Part shown: piece by piece, positions 43,708 to 51,693 of the stretch
Position numbering within the stretch: the stretch's first letter is position 1
Layout of the letters: every line of letters starts with the position of its first letter
NCBI GenBank assembly: GCA_036511855.1
Contig: DATCBN010000107.1
Coordinates: forward strand, 20,946-84,945
From: Candidatus Eremiobacteraceae bacterium
Lineage (GTDB): Bacteria; Vulcanimicrobiota; Vulcanimicrobiia; Eremiobacterales; Eremiobacteraceae
Direction of reading: 5' to 3'
Length of the DNA: 64,000 bases
Translations under genes and position numbers: made by a program
The notes under the pieces: model-generated
What the model was told of the DNA's origin: nothing
The model's input: only the letters and a program-made list of their open reading frames with translations
Databases searched by the model: none

Positions 43708-44604
43708 TCAAGCTAGCCATTCCGGATGCAGCTCAGTGCTATCGAAATGTCGGCTTACTTTGTAGCGCTCGGACACACCGTTCTCGGCAGCCTTTGCCGT
43801 TCTTGCCAACAACGCCGCACGTTCCTGCGGCGTCATTGGCGTGAAACTTTCGACGACGTCAAACGCCTGCTGCAGGACCGCCATGGAATCAATCCCCGTG
43901 ATGGTCACGCTCACCGGCAGACTCATGGCGTAACGCAGACACTCCCGCGCGCTAACGGTCTCACTATCCAGAATAAAAGGATCGCCCATCGGTTTCATGC
44001 CGAGAACGCCCATCTGCTTGCTCACCGCGATGGGGAGCACCATCTGCTCGAAGCTATGATAGTGCGCGTCCATGACATTGAGAGGCATCTGGATCGTGTC
44101 GAAGCGGAAGCCGTGTTGGTCCGCAACGTCGAGCATGTGTTTGTGGATTTCGGGACTTTTGTGGCCGGTGAAGCCTATGTGGCGCAGCTTTCCCTGATCC
44201 CGCGCCCAGAGCATGGCTTCCAGCGCGCCGCCTGGGGCGAAGATGCGCTCCGGCTCTTCCATGCGAATCACTTCGTGGAACTGTAAAAGGTCAACGTGGT
44301 CCGTCTGAAGGCGCTGCAACGACTGTTCGAGCTGCGTCGTGGCGCCCTTGGCGCTGCGGCCATCGATCTTGGTCATCAGGAACGCCTTTTCACGGTAACC
44401 GTCGCGCAGAGCTTCGCCCATGCGCCGTTCGCTCTCGCCCTCGCCATAGTCCCAGCTATTGTCGAGGAAGTTTATGCCGTTATCCAGCGCTGTGCGCACG
44501 ATGCGGATCGCGAGCTGTGGATCTTCTGGCTTGCTCAAATGGAAGCCGCCGACGCCGACGATTGAGACGCGCTCGCCGGTCCGGCCGAGGGCGCGGTACT
44601 TCAT
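43708..44604 (-). CDS. Aldo/keto reductase
   Basis: A 298-residue NADPH-dependent oxidoreductase. The start at 44604 has GGAGAA. It shows the barrel motifs YRALGRTGERVSIVGVGG, INFLDNSWDYGEGESERRMG with the catalytic Tyr, LMTKIDGR with the catalytic Lys, and DLLQFHEV with the His. The last ~50 residues (MTPQERAALLARTAKAAENG) match the C-terminal tail of the YghZ/TAS-like group. It reduces aldehydes or ketones; the substrate is unknown. It is divergent from the dehydrogenase at 44707. Confidence 0.88.
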   Translation of the reverse strand: MKYRALGRTGERVSIVGVGGFHLSKPEDPQLAIRIVRTALDNGINFLDNSWDYGEGESERRMGEALRDGYREKAFLMTKIDGRSAKGATTQLEQSLQRLQTDHVDLLQFHEVIRMEEPERIFAPGGALEAMLWARDQGKLRHIGFTGHKSPEIHKHMLDVADQHGFRFDTIQMPLNVMDAHYHSFEQMVLPIAVSKQMGVLGMKPMGDPFILDSETVSARECLRYAMSLPVSVTITGIDSMAVLQQAFDVVESFTPMTPQERAALLARTAKAAENGVSERYKVSRHFDSTELHPEWLA

Positions 44605-44706
44605 GCCTGATTCTCCTTCCCACGAGGGCTTCTTCAATTCCACGACTCAAACATCGTGGGTTGTGGTACAATGCCGAAAAAGAAACGCTAGAGGAGGTGA
44701 CTGTTC

Positions 44707-45582
44707 ATGATGCGCGTCGGTGTGGTCGGCCTTGGAAAGATGGGGAGTGCGATCGCGCGCAACTTGCTCGCGCGCGGATATCAAGTCTCGGTTTGGAACC
44801 GATCTCCCGGAGCAGTCGACGCTTTGGTGGGCAGCGGCGCGACCCCGCAACCCTCGATCGAGGAGCTAACAAAGGCGGTCGACGCCGTCATCATCAGTTT
44901 GTGGGGGGACGCAGCGGCACGCGATGTGACCTTGGACCGCGTAATTCCGGCGGCCCGCGTGCAACAGCTCATCATCGAAATGTCCACGCTCTCGCCGGCG
45001 ATGTACGAAACGCTCGAGAGCGGGGCGAGCGCGCGCTCAGTAGAGTTTCTCGCCGCGCCGGTCCTCGGAAGCGTCAATTTAGCACAACAAGGCTCACTCA
45101 CCGTTCTGGCCGGCGGCGGCCGGGCGACGTTCGAACGCGCACGGCCGCTCTTGGATTCACTCGGAACGACTGTGACATTCACGGGTTCCGCAAGCGCCAG
45201 CGGAGTTTTGAAACTCGCGAACAACACCATTATCGGCGTGGTCGCGGAGACGCTAGCCGAGTTGCTCCAACTGTGCGATCAGGGTGGAATCGATCACCGC
45301 CTTGCAGTGGAATCGGTGAGCGGCGCATTCGGACGGGTCGCGAGTTCGAAGACACAACAATTGCTTGATCGTGACAGCGAGCCACGCTTCTCGTTGAGCG
45401 CTCTGCTCAAGGATCTCCAGCTCGCACGCGACGCGGCGGAATCGTTGCACGTTTCCCTGTCGATGTTGGACTGCGTTCTACCGGCAGTTCAACGCGCTGC
45501 CGCAAGCGGTTTGGGGGATCGCGACTATATCGCCCTTGCCCTCGAACGCACTCCACCCGCCTCCGCAACGCCGCACGGCTGA
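44707..45582 (+). CDS. NAD(P)-dependent 3-hydroxyisobutyrate dehydrogenase-like enzyme
   Basis: A 291-residue beta-hydroxyacid dehydrogenase. The N-terminal Rossmann motif is VGVVGLGKMGSAIARNL. The substrate loop is FLAAPVLGSVNLAQQGSL, and the catalytic Lys is in GVLKLANNTIIG. The usual DAPVSG substrate motif is changed to AAPVLGS, as in GLYR-like or imine-reductase-like members. GGAGG precedes the ATG. The substrate could be a hydroxyacid, a succinate semialdehyde-type compound or an imine. Confidence 0.87.
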   Translation: MMRVGVVGLGKMGSAIARNLLARGYQVSVWNRSPGAVDALVGSGATPQPSIEELTKAVDAVIISLWGDAAARDVTLDRVIPAARVQQLIIEMSTLSPAMYETLESGASARSVEFLAAPVLGSVNLAQQGSLTVLAGGGRATFERARPLLDSLGTTVTFTGSASASGVLKLANNTIIGVVAETLAELLQLCDQGGIDHRLAVESVSGAFGRVASSKTQQLLDRDSEPRFSLSALLKDLQLARDAAESLHVSLSMLDCVLPAVQRAAASGLGDRDYIALALERTPPASATPHG

Positions 45583-45748
45583 TCCATCCCGACTGTCACG
45601 CTGCCGTCTGCGAGAACCTTCGCTGAAGGCGTGTTGCCGAAATATTACTAGCCTATTGTTAAGTACTGTTCGGCGCGATGCGACCCCCGAGCAAAATGAT
45701 AGTTTGTAAACACTAGACCAATAGGTACAGCGATCCGTCTGTCGAATT

Positions 45749-45866
45749 TGTAATGTTGCCATTGGTCGCGACGCGTCGGTATTGCTCGTGGCGAGCGGCT
45801 GTTTTTCGGATACGAGCCACTGTACTACGTCGCTCGTTAATTCACTCAAATTCGAAGGTGTATTTA
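45749..45866 (+). promoter_or_regulatory. Conserved 5' region of DUF3494 gene 3
   Basis: Homologous to 20780-20903 and 24446-24569 with more changes: ATGTTGCCATTGG, GCGACGCGTCGG, CGGATACGAGCC and ACTCAAATTCGAAGGTGTAT. The 160 bases before it show nothing else. Confidence 0.5.
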
Positions 45867-46646
45867 ATGCGTATTCTCACATCACCACATGCGCTGAGCG
45901 TAGTGGCGGCGATAGCGATGCTCGCCGGCTGCTCGAGCGGTTCGGCAATCGTGCCGAATGTTTCCAACCCCCAAAGCTCTATGCACACGACGATGGGACG
46001 GATCGCCTACACGGTGGGCCCGGCGATAAAGCGAGTGCCCCTTGGAGCAGCCGCCAAATTTGCAGTGCTGGCTGGGTCCACCGTTACTAATTCCGGTCCG
46101 ACCATAGTGACCGGGGATCTCGGGGTGAGTCCGGGCACGGCGGTGGTAGGATTCCCGCCGGGAATTGTGAGGCGCGGTTCGATACACGCCGGTGATGGAG
46201 CCGCTGCACAGGCAAAACAAGATTTGACCGTCGCATACAACGACGCAGCCGGACGAATAAACCCGCACATGTTGCCCTCCGATATTGGCGGCATGACCCT
46301 CAAGCCCGGCCTGTATCGAGCACCTGTGTCGCTTGCGATCACTGGGAACGTCACGCTGGACGGTAAGGGCGACTCCGACAGCGTCTTTATCATTCAGGTG
46401 CCCTCCAAGCTGACGGTGTCGGTCAATAGCAGTGTCACGCTGATTGGTCGCGCCAGAGCGCGCAATATCTACTGGCAGGTTGGCACTTCGGCGACCCTCA
46501 AAAAGGCGTCGGTTTTCAAGGGGAACATTTTGGCGCACGCATCGATCTCTCTCGGAACCGGCGCGAGGGTGGCGGATGGGAGATTGTTGGCACGGACCGG
46601 CGCGGTAACAATGCTCGGCAATACTGTCACCGAACCCGACCCGTAA
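45867..46646 (+). CDS. DUF3494 ice-binding-type lipoprotein
   Basis: A 259-residue lipoprotein (MRILTSPHALSVVAAIAMLAGC, Cys22) with a full DUF3494 domain: FAVLAGSTVTNSGPTIVTGD, LGVSPGTAVVGFPPG, YNDAAGRINPHMLP, GLYRAPVSLAITGNVTLDG, IYWQVGTSATLKKAS. It is the most diverged of the three copies and has the shortest linker after the lipid anchor. It differs in context: an NHL-type lipoprotein gene follows after 84 bases and may share its transcript. Confidence 0.92.
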   Translation: MRILTSPHALSVVAAIAMLAGCSSGSAIVPNVSNPQSSMHTTMGRIAYTVGPAIKRVPLGAAAKFAVLAGSTVTNSGPTIVTGDLGVSPGTAVVGFPPGIVRRGSIHAGDGAAAQAKQDLTVAYNDAAGRINPHMLPSDIGGMTLKPGLYRAPVSLAITGNVTLDGKGDSDSVFIIQVPSKLTVSVNSSVTLIGRARARNIYWQVGTSATLKKASVFKGNILAHASISLGTGARVADGRLLARTGAVTMLGNTVTEPDP

Positions 46647-46730
46647 GGGGCTAAGCCCAGTCGGCGGGTTGTGGCTCGTCGACGACGAACCAAGCGTGCC
46701 CAACCGTCGCTCAAAGAGAGAGGGTATTCA

Positions 46731-47792
46731 ATGCGTATTCCCACCCAACTTCAAACGCTGAGCTTCGCGGCGACGATAGCGTTGCTTGCTGGTTGCTCCG
46801 GCGGTGGTACTTATGCGATTGCGCCGAAGCCCGCATCACAGCAAGGCGGCGCGCATTTCCTGATGGGCCGCGTGCCGAGCGTTCTCAGCCCGATTGGCCA
46901 GCTCAAGATCAGTAATCAAACCAGCCATCGATTCGTGGGCCACGATTCCTGCCCCGCCAGTGGACCCCTCAAGTACATGTCCGATTTCAACAACAGCGTC
47001 ATCAACATCTACGCGGGCAAATTCGCAGGCCAAGCACCTTGCGGCCAGATAACGTCGGGGATCTCTTTCCCGGACGGTCTGTACGTGAAGACCACCACCC
47101 ACGATCTCTACGTGGCAAATGAAGGCGGCTTCAACATCTTGGTGTTTCACAGAGGACAGACGACGGCTTACAACAGCTATGCTGATCCCGGCGTCCAATT
47201 CCCAGTCGACGTCACGTTAGCCAAAGACGGTACTGTCATCGCCAGCAACATCCTCCAGCCGAGCGGCGCCGAAGCGGGCTCCCTCTCAACGTGGATTGAG
47301 GGACCGAACGGCGGCACATTTGTCGGTAATTTCCCGATGACAAATGACACCGAAGGCTTGTTCGTCACCGTCCAAAAAAACGGCACCGTCTATTTCGATG
47401 ACCTCGATGTCAACGGCAGCGGGGCCCTCTGGTCTCTGTCGTGCCCAGCCGGCGCGTGCGGCGCCCAGACGCAAGTAGCGGGCGTATCGTTCGGAGGCGG
47501 CGGCGGCCTGGGATCCGATGCCACGGAGGATCTTCTGGCGAACGACCAGACCAATGTCACGGCCGATACCTTCGAACTGCCCAACCCATCACCGGCGACC
47601 TTCCCCCTTACCGGCGAGCCAGTCGGCATGGTCATAAACAAGTTGGACCATCACTGGTTCATCGCTGACGCCGTCAACAACGACGCCGGCGAATACCTAT
47701 ACCCAAGCGGCACCCTGGTCGGGACCGTACCGGGCAATTCGGGTGGTCTGCCGATCGGCGTCGCCGTGGACCCCGGTCATACGTTGAAGTAA
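46731..47792 (+). CDS. NHL/SMP-30-like beta-propeller lipoprotein
   Basis: A 353-residue lipoprotein (lipobox LAGC, Cys22). AGAGGG precedes the ATG at 46731. It shares with the genes at 3882 and 55537 the segments YMSDFNNSVINIYAGKFAGQ, DLYVANEGGFNILVFHRGQT, DGTVIASN, CPAGACGAQTQVAGVSF and EYLYPSGTLVGTVPG. The propeller probably faces the outside. Coexpression with the DUF3494 gene upstream would place two different surface scaffolds under one promoter. Confidence 0.87.
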   Translation: MRIPTQLQTLSFAATIALLAGCSGGGTYAIAPKPASQQGGAHFLMGRVPSVLSPIGQLKISNQTSHRFVGHDSCPASGPLKYMSDFNNSVINIYAGKFAGQAPCGQITSGISFPDGLYVKTTTHDLYVANEGGFNILVFHRGQTTAYNSYADPGVQFPVDVTLAKDGTVIASNILQPSGAEAGSLSTWIEGPNGGTFVGNFPMTNDTEGLFVTVQKNGTVYFDDLDVNGSGALWSLSCPAGACGAQTQVAGVSFGGGGGLGSDATEDLLANDQTNVTADTFELPNPSPATFPLTGEPVGMVINKLDHHWFIADAVNNDAGEYLYPSGTLVGTVPGNSGGLPIGVAVDPGHTLK

Positions 47793-47810
47793 ACTAAAAA
47801 CGGCCGCCGA

Positions 47811-47852
47811 TATTTCCAACCACATGCGGGGTGCGCGCTACGGCGTGCGCCC
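47811..47852 (+). terminator. Conserved 3' hairpin after the DUF3494-NHL pair
   Basis: ATTTCCAACCACATGCG is followed by a 10-bp stem GGGTGCGCGC / GCGTGCGCCC (two G-T pairs) closed by a C-TACG-G tetraloop of the very stable UNCG type. The flanking ATGCGGGG is shared with 4953-4980 and 25465-25507. Confidence 0.55.
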
Positions 47853-48070
47853 TGCCTTTATGTGCGGGCAAGGCATTGGGGCTGGATTTCACGGAGGACC
47901 GAAAACCGATTAGAACACCGTTTGCACGCCCATGCGGAATCCGACGCCGATAACGCGCGCGGGAATCTTGGCAACTTTATTTTGTTGGAGCTGTTCAAGA
48001 TGCGGTTTACGGTTCGCTTGCGACCTCGAGCGCGGCGGTCGTGAACGCACGGTGCCGCAGCGGTGTCTGG

Positions 48071-48583
48071 ATGGATAGATTCGTGACACAACAGGGCTTC
48101 GACGACTTCGAGCACCTCATGCGGGGGAATCAACGCGTGGTATATCAGATCGCGTACAGCGTGCTCGGCAATGCGGATGACGCGGAAGACGTCACGCAGG
48201 ACGCCTTCGTGCGCGCGTACTCGAAACTGACGACTCTGCGCGAGCCGGAAAGATTCCGGGCATGGATCTGCCAGATCGTCCGGCGCCTCGCACTCAATCA
48301 CATGCGCTCCCAGAAGCGGGCGCGACGACGTGAAGAGCTTGCTTCGAGCGATGCGGCGCCGGCCGCCAACATGGAAACATCGGTAGAAAATCGCGAATTC
48401 CAAGCAAGGATACGATTTGAAATCGAACGGTTGCCTGAGAAGTTGCGCGAGGTGTTGCTCCTGTGCGCGATCCAGGGCCTAGAAGCGAGCGTAGTTGGTG
48501 AGATGCTGCGCATCCCCGAGGGGACCGTTCGTTCCCGTCTCCATTTAGCACGCAAGCAACTTCTGCGAGCGTTGTCGACATGA
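48071..48583 (+). CDS. ECF-type sigma-70 family RNA polymerase sigma factor
   Basis: A 170-residue sigma factor. Region 2 is at residues about 15-80 (YSVLGNADDAEDVTQDAFVR, then RFRAWICQIVRRLALNHMR). Region 4 is at about 115-168 (IERLPEKLREVLLLCAIQGL, then EMLRIPEGTVRSRLHLARKQ). ATG 48071 is preferred; GTG 48041 is also possible. Its stop overlaps the anti-sigma start by four bases. It would direct transcription of an envelope regulon that likely includes its own operon. Confidence 0.9.
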   Translation: MDRFVTQQGFDDFEHLMRGNQRVVYQIAYSVLGNADDAEDVTQDAFVRAYSKLTTLREPERFRAWICQIVRRLALNHMRSQKRARRREELASSDAAPAANMETSVENREFQARIRFEIERLPEKLREVLLLCAIQGLEASVVGEMLRIPEGTVRSRLHLARKQLLRALST

Positions 48584-49080
48584 ATCGCTGCACCGCGCTG
48601 AGCGAGGAGCTCACCGACGTCGGGCTAGGACGGCGGGCAAGCGAAGCGTTGACGAGCCATCTTGCGGATTGCCCATCGTGTGCCGCGGAGCTGGAGCGGC
48701 GGCGCGCGCTCGCCCTACGCATGGACGCAGCGGTGAGCGGGCTGGTCGGCTCGCAGCCGCCGGCTTGGTTGATCGAAAGCATCGCCGCGAGGGCTCGAAG
48801 CGCGCAGCCACCGCGTGTGTTGAACGGAACATGGCCGGATACGGCCGTGGTTAGTGCACTCGCTGCAAGTGTCATCGCCGTGATCATCGGACTTCGCGCG
48901 ATGCTGCCGACTGCGATGCAGCACGACAGCGCCGCGCTCTCCGCGTGGCGTTCCCCGACCGCCGCGCTGATGGAGCCGCGTGGCAGCGTGCTTTCCGCAC
49001 CCCTTCACGATTTCTGGTTCGACGTCGAGCCGAGTCCCTCTCGTTCTAAACCCACGCCTGGAGAATCACATGCGACATAA
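48580..49080 (+). CDS. Anti-sigma factor with zinc-finger (HxxxCxxC) motif
   Basis: A 166-residue single-span membrane protein. Residues about 27-34 carry HLADCPSC, the ZAS-type H-x3-C-x2-C motif. One membrane helix lies at about 88-108 (AVVSALAASVIAVIIGL), and a periplasmic tail follows. The N-terminal domain would hold the sigma factor of the overlapping upstream gene at the membrane. Confidence 0.85.
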   Translation: MNRCTALSEELTDVGLGRRASEALTSHLADCPSCAAELERRRALALRMDAAVSGLVGSQPPAWLIESIAARARSAQPPRVLNGTWPDTAVVSALAASVIAVIIGLRAMLPTAMQHDSAALSAWRSPTAALMEPRGSVLSAPLHDFWFDVEPSPSRSKPTPGESHAT

Positions 49081-49501
49081 GATCATCATCACCGTGCTCG
49101 CGCTCTGGCTCTGCGCTGCAAGCGCCGTCCATGCGCAGGAGCCGCCAGGCCACGATCCGATCGGCGACGCGCTGATACCGCCCGACATCGTGATGGCGCA
49201 CCAGCAAGCGTTGGGTTTGAGCGACGCGCAGAGGAGCGCGATTCAAGCCGATGCAGAAAATGCGCAGCAACACTTTGAAAGCGCACAATGGCAGCTGGCG
49301 GCAGCCACTGAGAAACTTGCGGCGATGCTCAAGCAGAGTCACGTCGACCAAACAAAGGCGCTGGCCCAACTCGATGCGGTGCTCAACCTCGAGCGCGTGA
49401 TCAAGCACACGCAGCTCACGTTGATGATCGAAGTCAAGAACGAATTGACTCCGGAACAGCAGGTGCAGGCGCGGCAATTCATAGGGGGTGGAACGAAATG
49501 A
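49070..49501 (+). CDS. Spy/CpxP-like periplasmic protein
   Basis: A 143-residue protein with a signal peptide (MRHKIIITVLALWLCAASAVHA) and a helical mature part: LGLSDAQRSAIQADAENAQQ, LAAMLKQSHVDQTKALAQLD, KNELTPEQQVQARQFI. The LSDAQ and LTPEQ elements resemble the LTxxQ motifs of Spy/CpxP and metal-sensor (CnrX/ZraP-like) proteins. It overlaps the anti-sigma gene by 11 bases and may be a periplasmic sensor or chaperone of the ECF system. Confidence 0.8.
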   Translation: MRHKIIITVLALWLCAASAVHAQEPPGHDPIGDALIPPDIVMAHQQALGLSDAQRSAIQADAENAQQHFESAQWQLAAATEKLAAMLKQSHVDQTKALAQLDAVLNLERVIKHTQLTLMIEVKNELTPEQQVQARQFIGGGTK

Positions 49502-50573
49502 CGACGGCCGGATACGATGCGAGCCGCCGGTCCGCGCTCGCGCTTGCTGCCGCATTGATGATGAGTAGTTGCGCGGCAGGCAACGGTTCGGCGGGCGCGC
49601 CGACTGCCGCGCTCAGCCAGTCGCGTGCGCCACTCTCATCATCGGCGGCGATTTGGTTTCATCCCGAGCCGAGTGCCGCGGATTGGCCCGGTCAGCCTTC
49701 TGGTCGGGGTTCGACGGATTATCGAGAACTGTTCCAGCCGGACGCTCCGTGGACGAACGCCGCGGCGCACACGAAGGTGTTCGGGCTGTACGCGGGATGG
49801 ATCACCGCCGTCCCCGATCAGTTGCTGCAGCACGCCGTCTCGTTCATCAAAGCGCACGACATGGGAATAGAGATCGAAGCGCCGGCGCTTCAGGCGACTG
49901 CGACATGCGGTTCGGGCGTCGAAGGGTACGTGCGTGGGGGATGTCGCTCCGCAATTTCACGCTCGATTACTTGCTTCGGCTGAAAGCGCTTGGCGCGCCT
50001 GCGCCGTTCATCAAGGTCGATGAGCCATACTACTTCGGCAACGTCGTCACCGATCCGCGGGCCTGCCATTGGCCTATACCGCAAGTGGCCGTCGATGTCG
50101 GGGCGTACGCGCGGCTCGTAAAGACTGTCTACCCGGCTGCCGTAGTCGGCGACGTCGAGCCTATCATTGCAAACGCGTATGCGCCGGACGTCGTGACCGC
50201 GATCGGGCGGTGGCATGACACATATCGAGCAGTCACCGGCGCGCCGTTCCCGTTCTTTTTCGCGGATATGGATTTCAGCAATGGCGCGTGGCCGACGATC
50301 GTCAAGCTGATCGAGGACAGAACGCGGCAGCGCGGTATGCAGTTCGGTATCATCTACATCGGCGACTGGGCGGACGAGTCCGATGCAGAGTGGGCCGCCA
50401 AAGTCGTGGCACGGTTTGAGATCTATCAAGGTGAGAGTGGCGGCCGACCCGACTACGTGCTATTCCAGTCCTGGGAGCCGCACCCGAAGTACTGCCTCCC
50501 GGAAAGCGATTGGACCACGTGCACCGGCGTTATCGATAGCTACGTCCGCGCGACTGCGCAATCGAAGCGTTGA
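49498..50573 (+). pseudogene. Frameshifted exported protein, last gene of the ECF operon
   Basis: The first frame starts at ATG 49498, overlapping the previous stop by four bases. It has an export signal with a possible lipid Cys25 and reads to FGLYAGWITAVPDQLLQHAV, EIEAPALQATATCGSGVEGY. Near 49931 (TACGTGCGTGGGGG) one base appears to be missing. The continuing frame reads WGMSLRNFTLDYLLRLKALG, FIKVDEPYYFGN, FPFFFADMDFSNGAWP and ends at 50573. Joined, it gives about 358 residues with a TIM-barrel-like pattern resembling secreted glycosidase-type proteins. It is either a recent pseudogene or a sequencing error. Confidence 0.7.
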
Positions 50574-50611
50574 CTGGCGCCGGCGCTCGTCCTCAATCGA
50601 GCGTAGAATCT

Positions 50612-51589
50612 CTAAAGTGAACCCAGCGCTACGCCGTACGCGTAGTTGCCTTTGTCGATAAGATTTGTGATTGTGCTTGCTCCCGGCGCGACTTCTGCGA
50701 CGCCCGTGACGCCCGTCCGTTGGTCGAGTACGGCGGCGTACAACGTGCCGTCGGCTGCGACCGTGATGAAGTTTATCTGCGGCCCGAGTTGAAACATTCG
50801 GGAAGGCGTTGTCGAGCCTGGTGCGTAGATCGCAACGGTGCCGGGGTCGTTGGGGGTGCCGGCGGTGTACAGATTTCCCGCGCCGTCTATGGCGATGGCT
50901 GGGCCGCCCGCACCTTTGAGGCCAAGGTCGACCGGCTGCGACGAACCGGGCGCGATGCTGAAGACATGAACGGCGTTGGTTTCCGGAGCGAGCGTCGCGA
51001 CAAGCAGGTCGCCGTTAGCGTCGAAGGCCATGCCGCCGGGATCCAGAGCATAGGCGGGATCGGGCAGTGTTATCGTACGCTCGGGCGCAGACTGGCCACG
51101 TCCATAGACAACGACGACCCCCGTGATTGTTTCCTGCGCGTCGTTGACGTAGACGGTGCCGTCGCGTCCGACGGCGACGGCGGTGGGCGCGGTCAAACCG
51201 TTCCTGATCACACGGTTCGGCGATGTCTTGCCGAGCTTGTACTCGGTCAGGTTACCGGCCCGGCCATTGACGCCATTGACGACGTAGAGAGTGCCTTTCC
51301 GGTCGACCCACATTCCCTCCGGCCGCGTGGTACCGTCGGTGATCGTTTCAAGTGGTTGCGGGTTGCTCCTATGGATGCCCGCCGGGTATAAGGTGACGTT
51401 GCTAAGGAGGTTGGAGACGTAAAGCACGTTCTTGGCGTTGTCGGGTTGGCTGGGGTCTGCATTTGAAAACGATGATCCTGGCACGATTATTTGTGGCGCG
51501 ATCGACGTCGCGCTCATGCCGCCGCATCCGGCGAGCATCATACCAAGCGCAATCATAGCGTAGCGCTTGTAGCCCTCAATATCAATCAT
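50612..51589 (-). CDS. NHL-type beta-propeller lipoprotein
   Basis: A 325-residue lipoprotein. The start at 51589 has AAGGAAGGA, and the lipobox LAGC places the lipid on Cys22. Repeats such as NVLYVSNLLSNVTLYPAG, RKGTLYVVNGVNG, DGTVYVNDAQ and GNLYTAGTPNDPGTVAIYAP define about six propeller blades. It is more distant from the 3882/46731/55537 group and lacks their Cys-rich segment. The function is unknown; it is a surface or periplasmic scaffold. Confidence 0.82.
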   Translation of the reverse strand: MIDIEGYKRYAMIALGMMLAGCGGMSATSIAPQIIVPGSSFSNADPSQPDNAKNVLYVSNLLSNVTLYPAGIHRSNPQPLETITDGTTRPEGMWVDRKGTLYVVNGVNGRAGNLTEYKLGKTSPNRVIRNGLTAPTAVAVGRDGTVYVNDAQETITGVVVVYGRGQSAPERTITLPDPAYALDPGGMAFDANGDLLVATLAPETNAVHVFSIAPGSSQPVDLGLKGAGGPAIAIDGAGNLYTAGTPNDPGTVAIYAPGSTTPSRMFQLGPQINFITVAADGTLYAAVLDQRTGVTGVAEVAPGASTITNLIDKGNYAYGVALGSL

Positions 51590-51693
51590 TTCATCCTTCC
51601 TTTCATGAAAGGAAGTCTCGCTTTCGCGAAGCCCAGACGATACAATCGTACATATTGACCATGAAAATCGACTGAATAATAGCGATTGCATCT

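Noticed and set aside
49569..50573. Separate 334-residue gene starting inside the lipoprotein frame
   Set aside because: Its first 120 codons are out-of-frame translation of the lipoprotein. Only the part after 49931 is real, as the continuation of a frameshifted gene.
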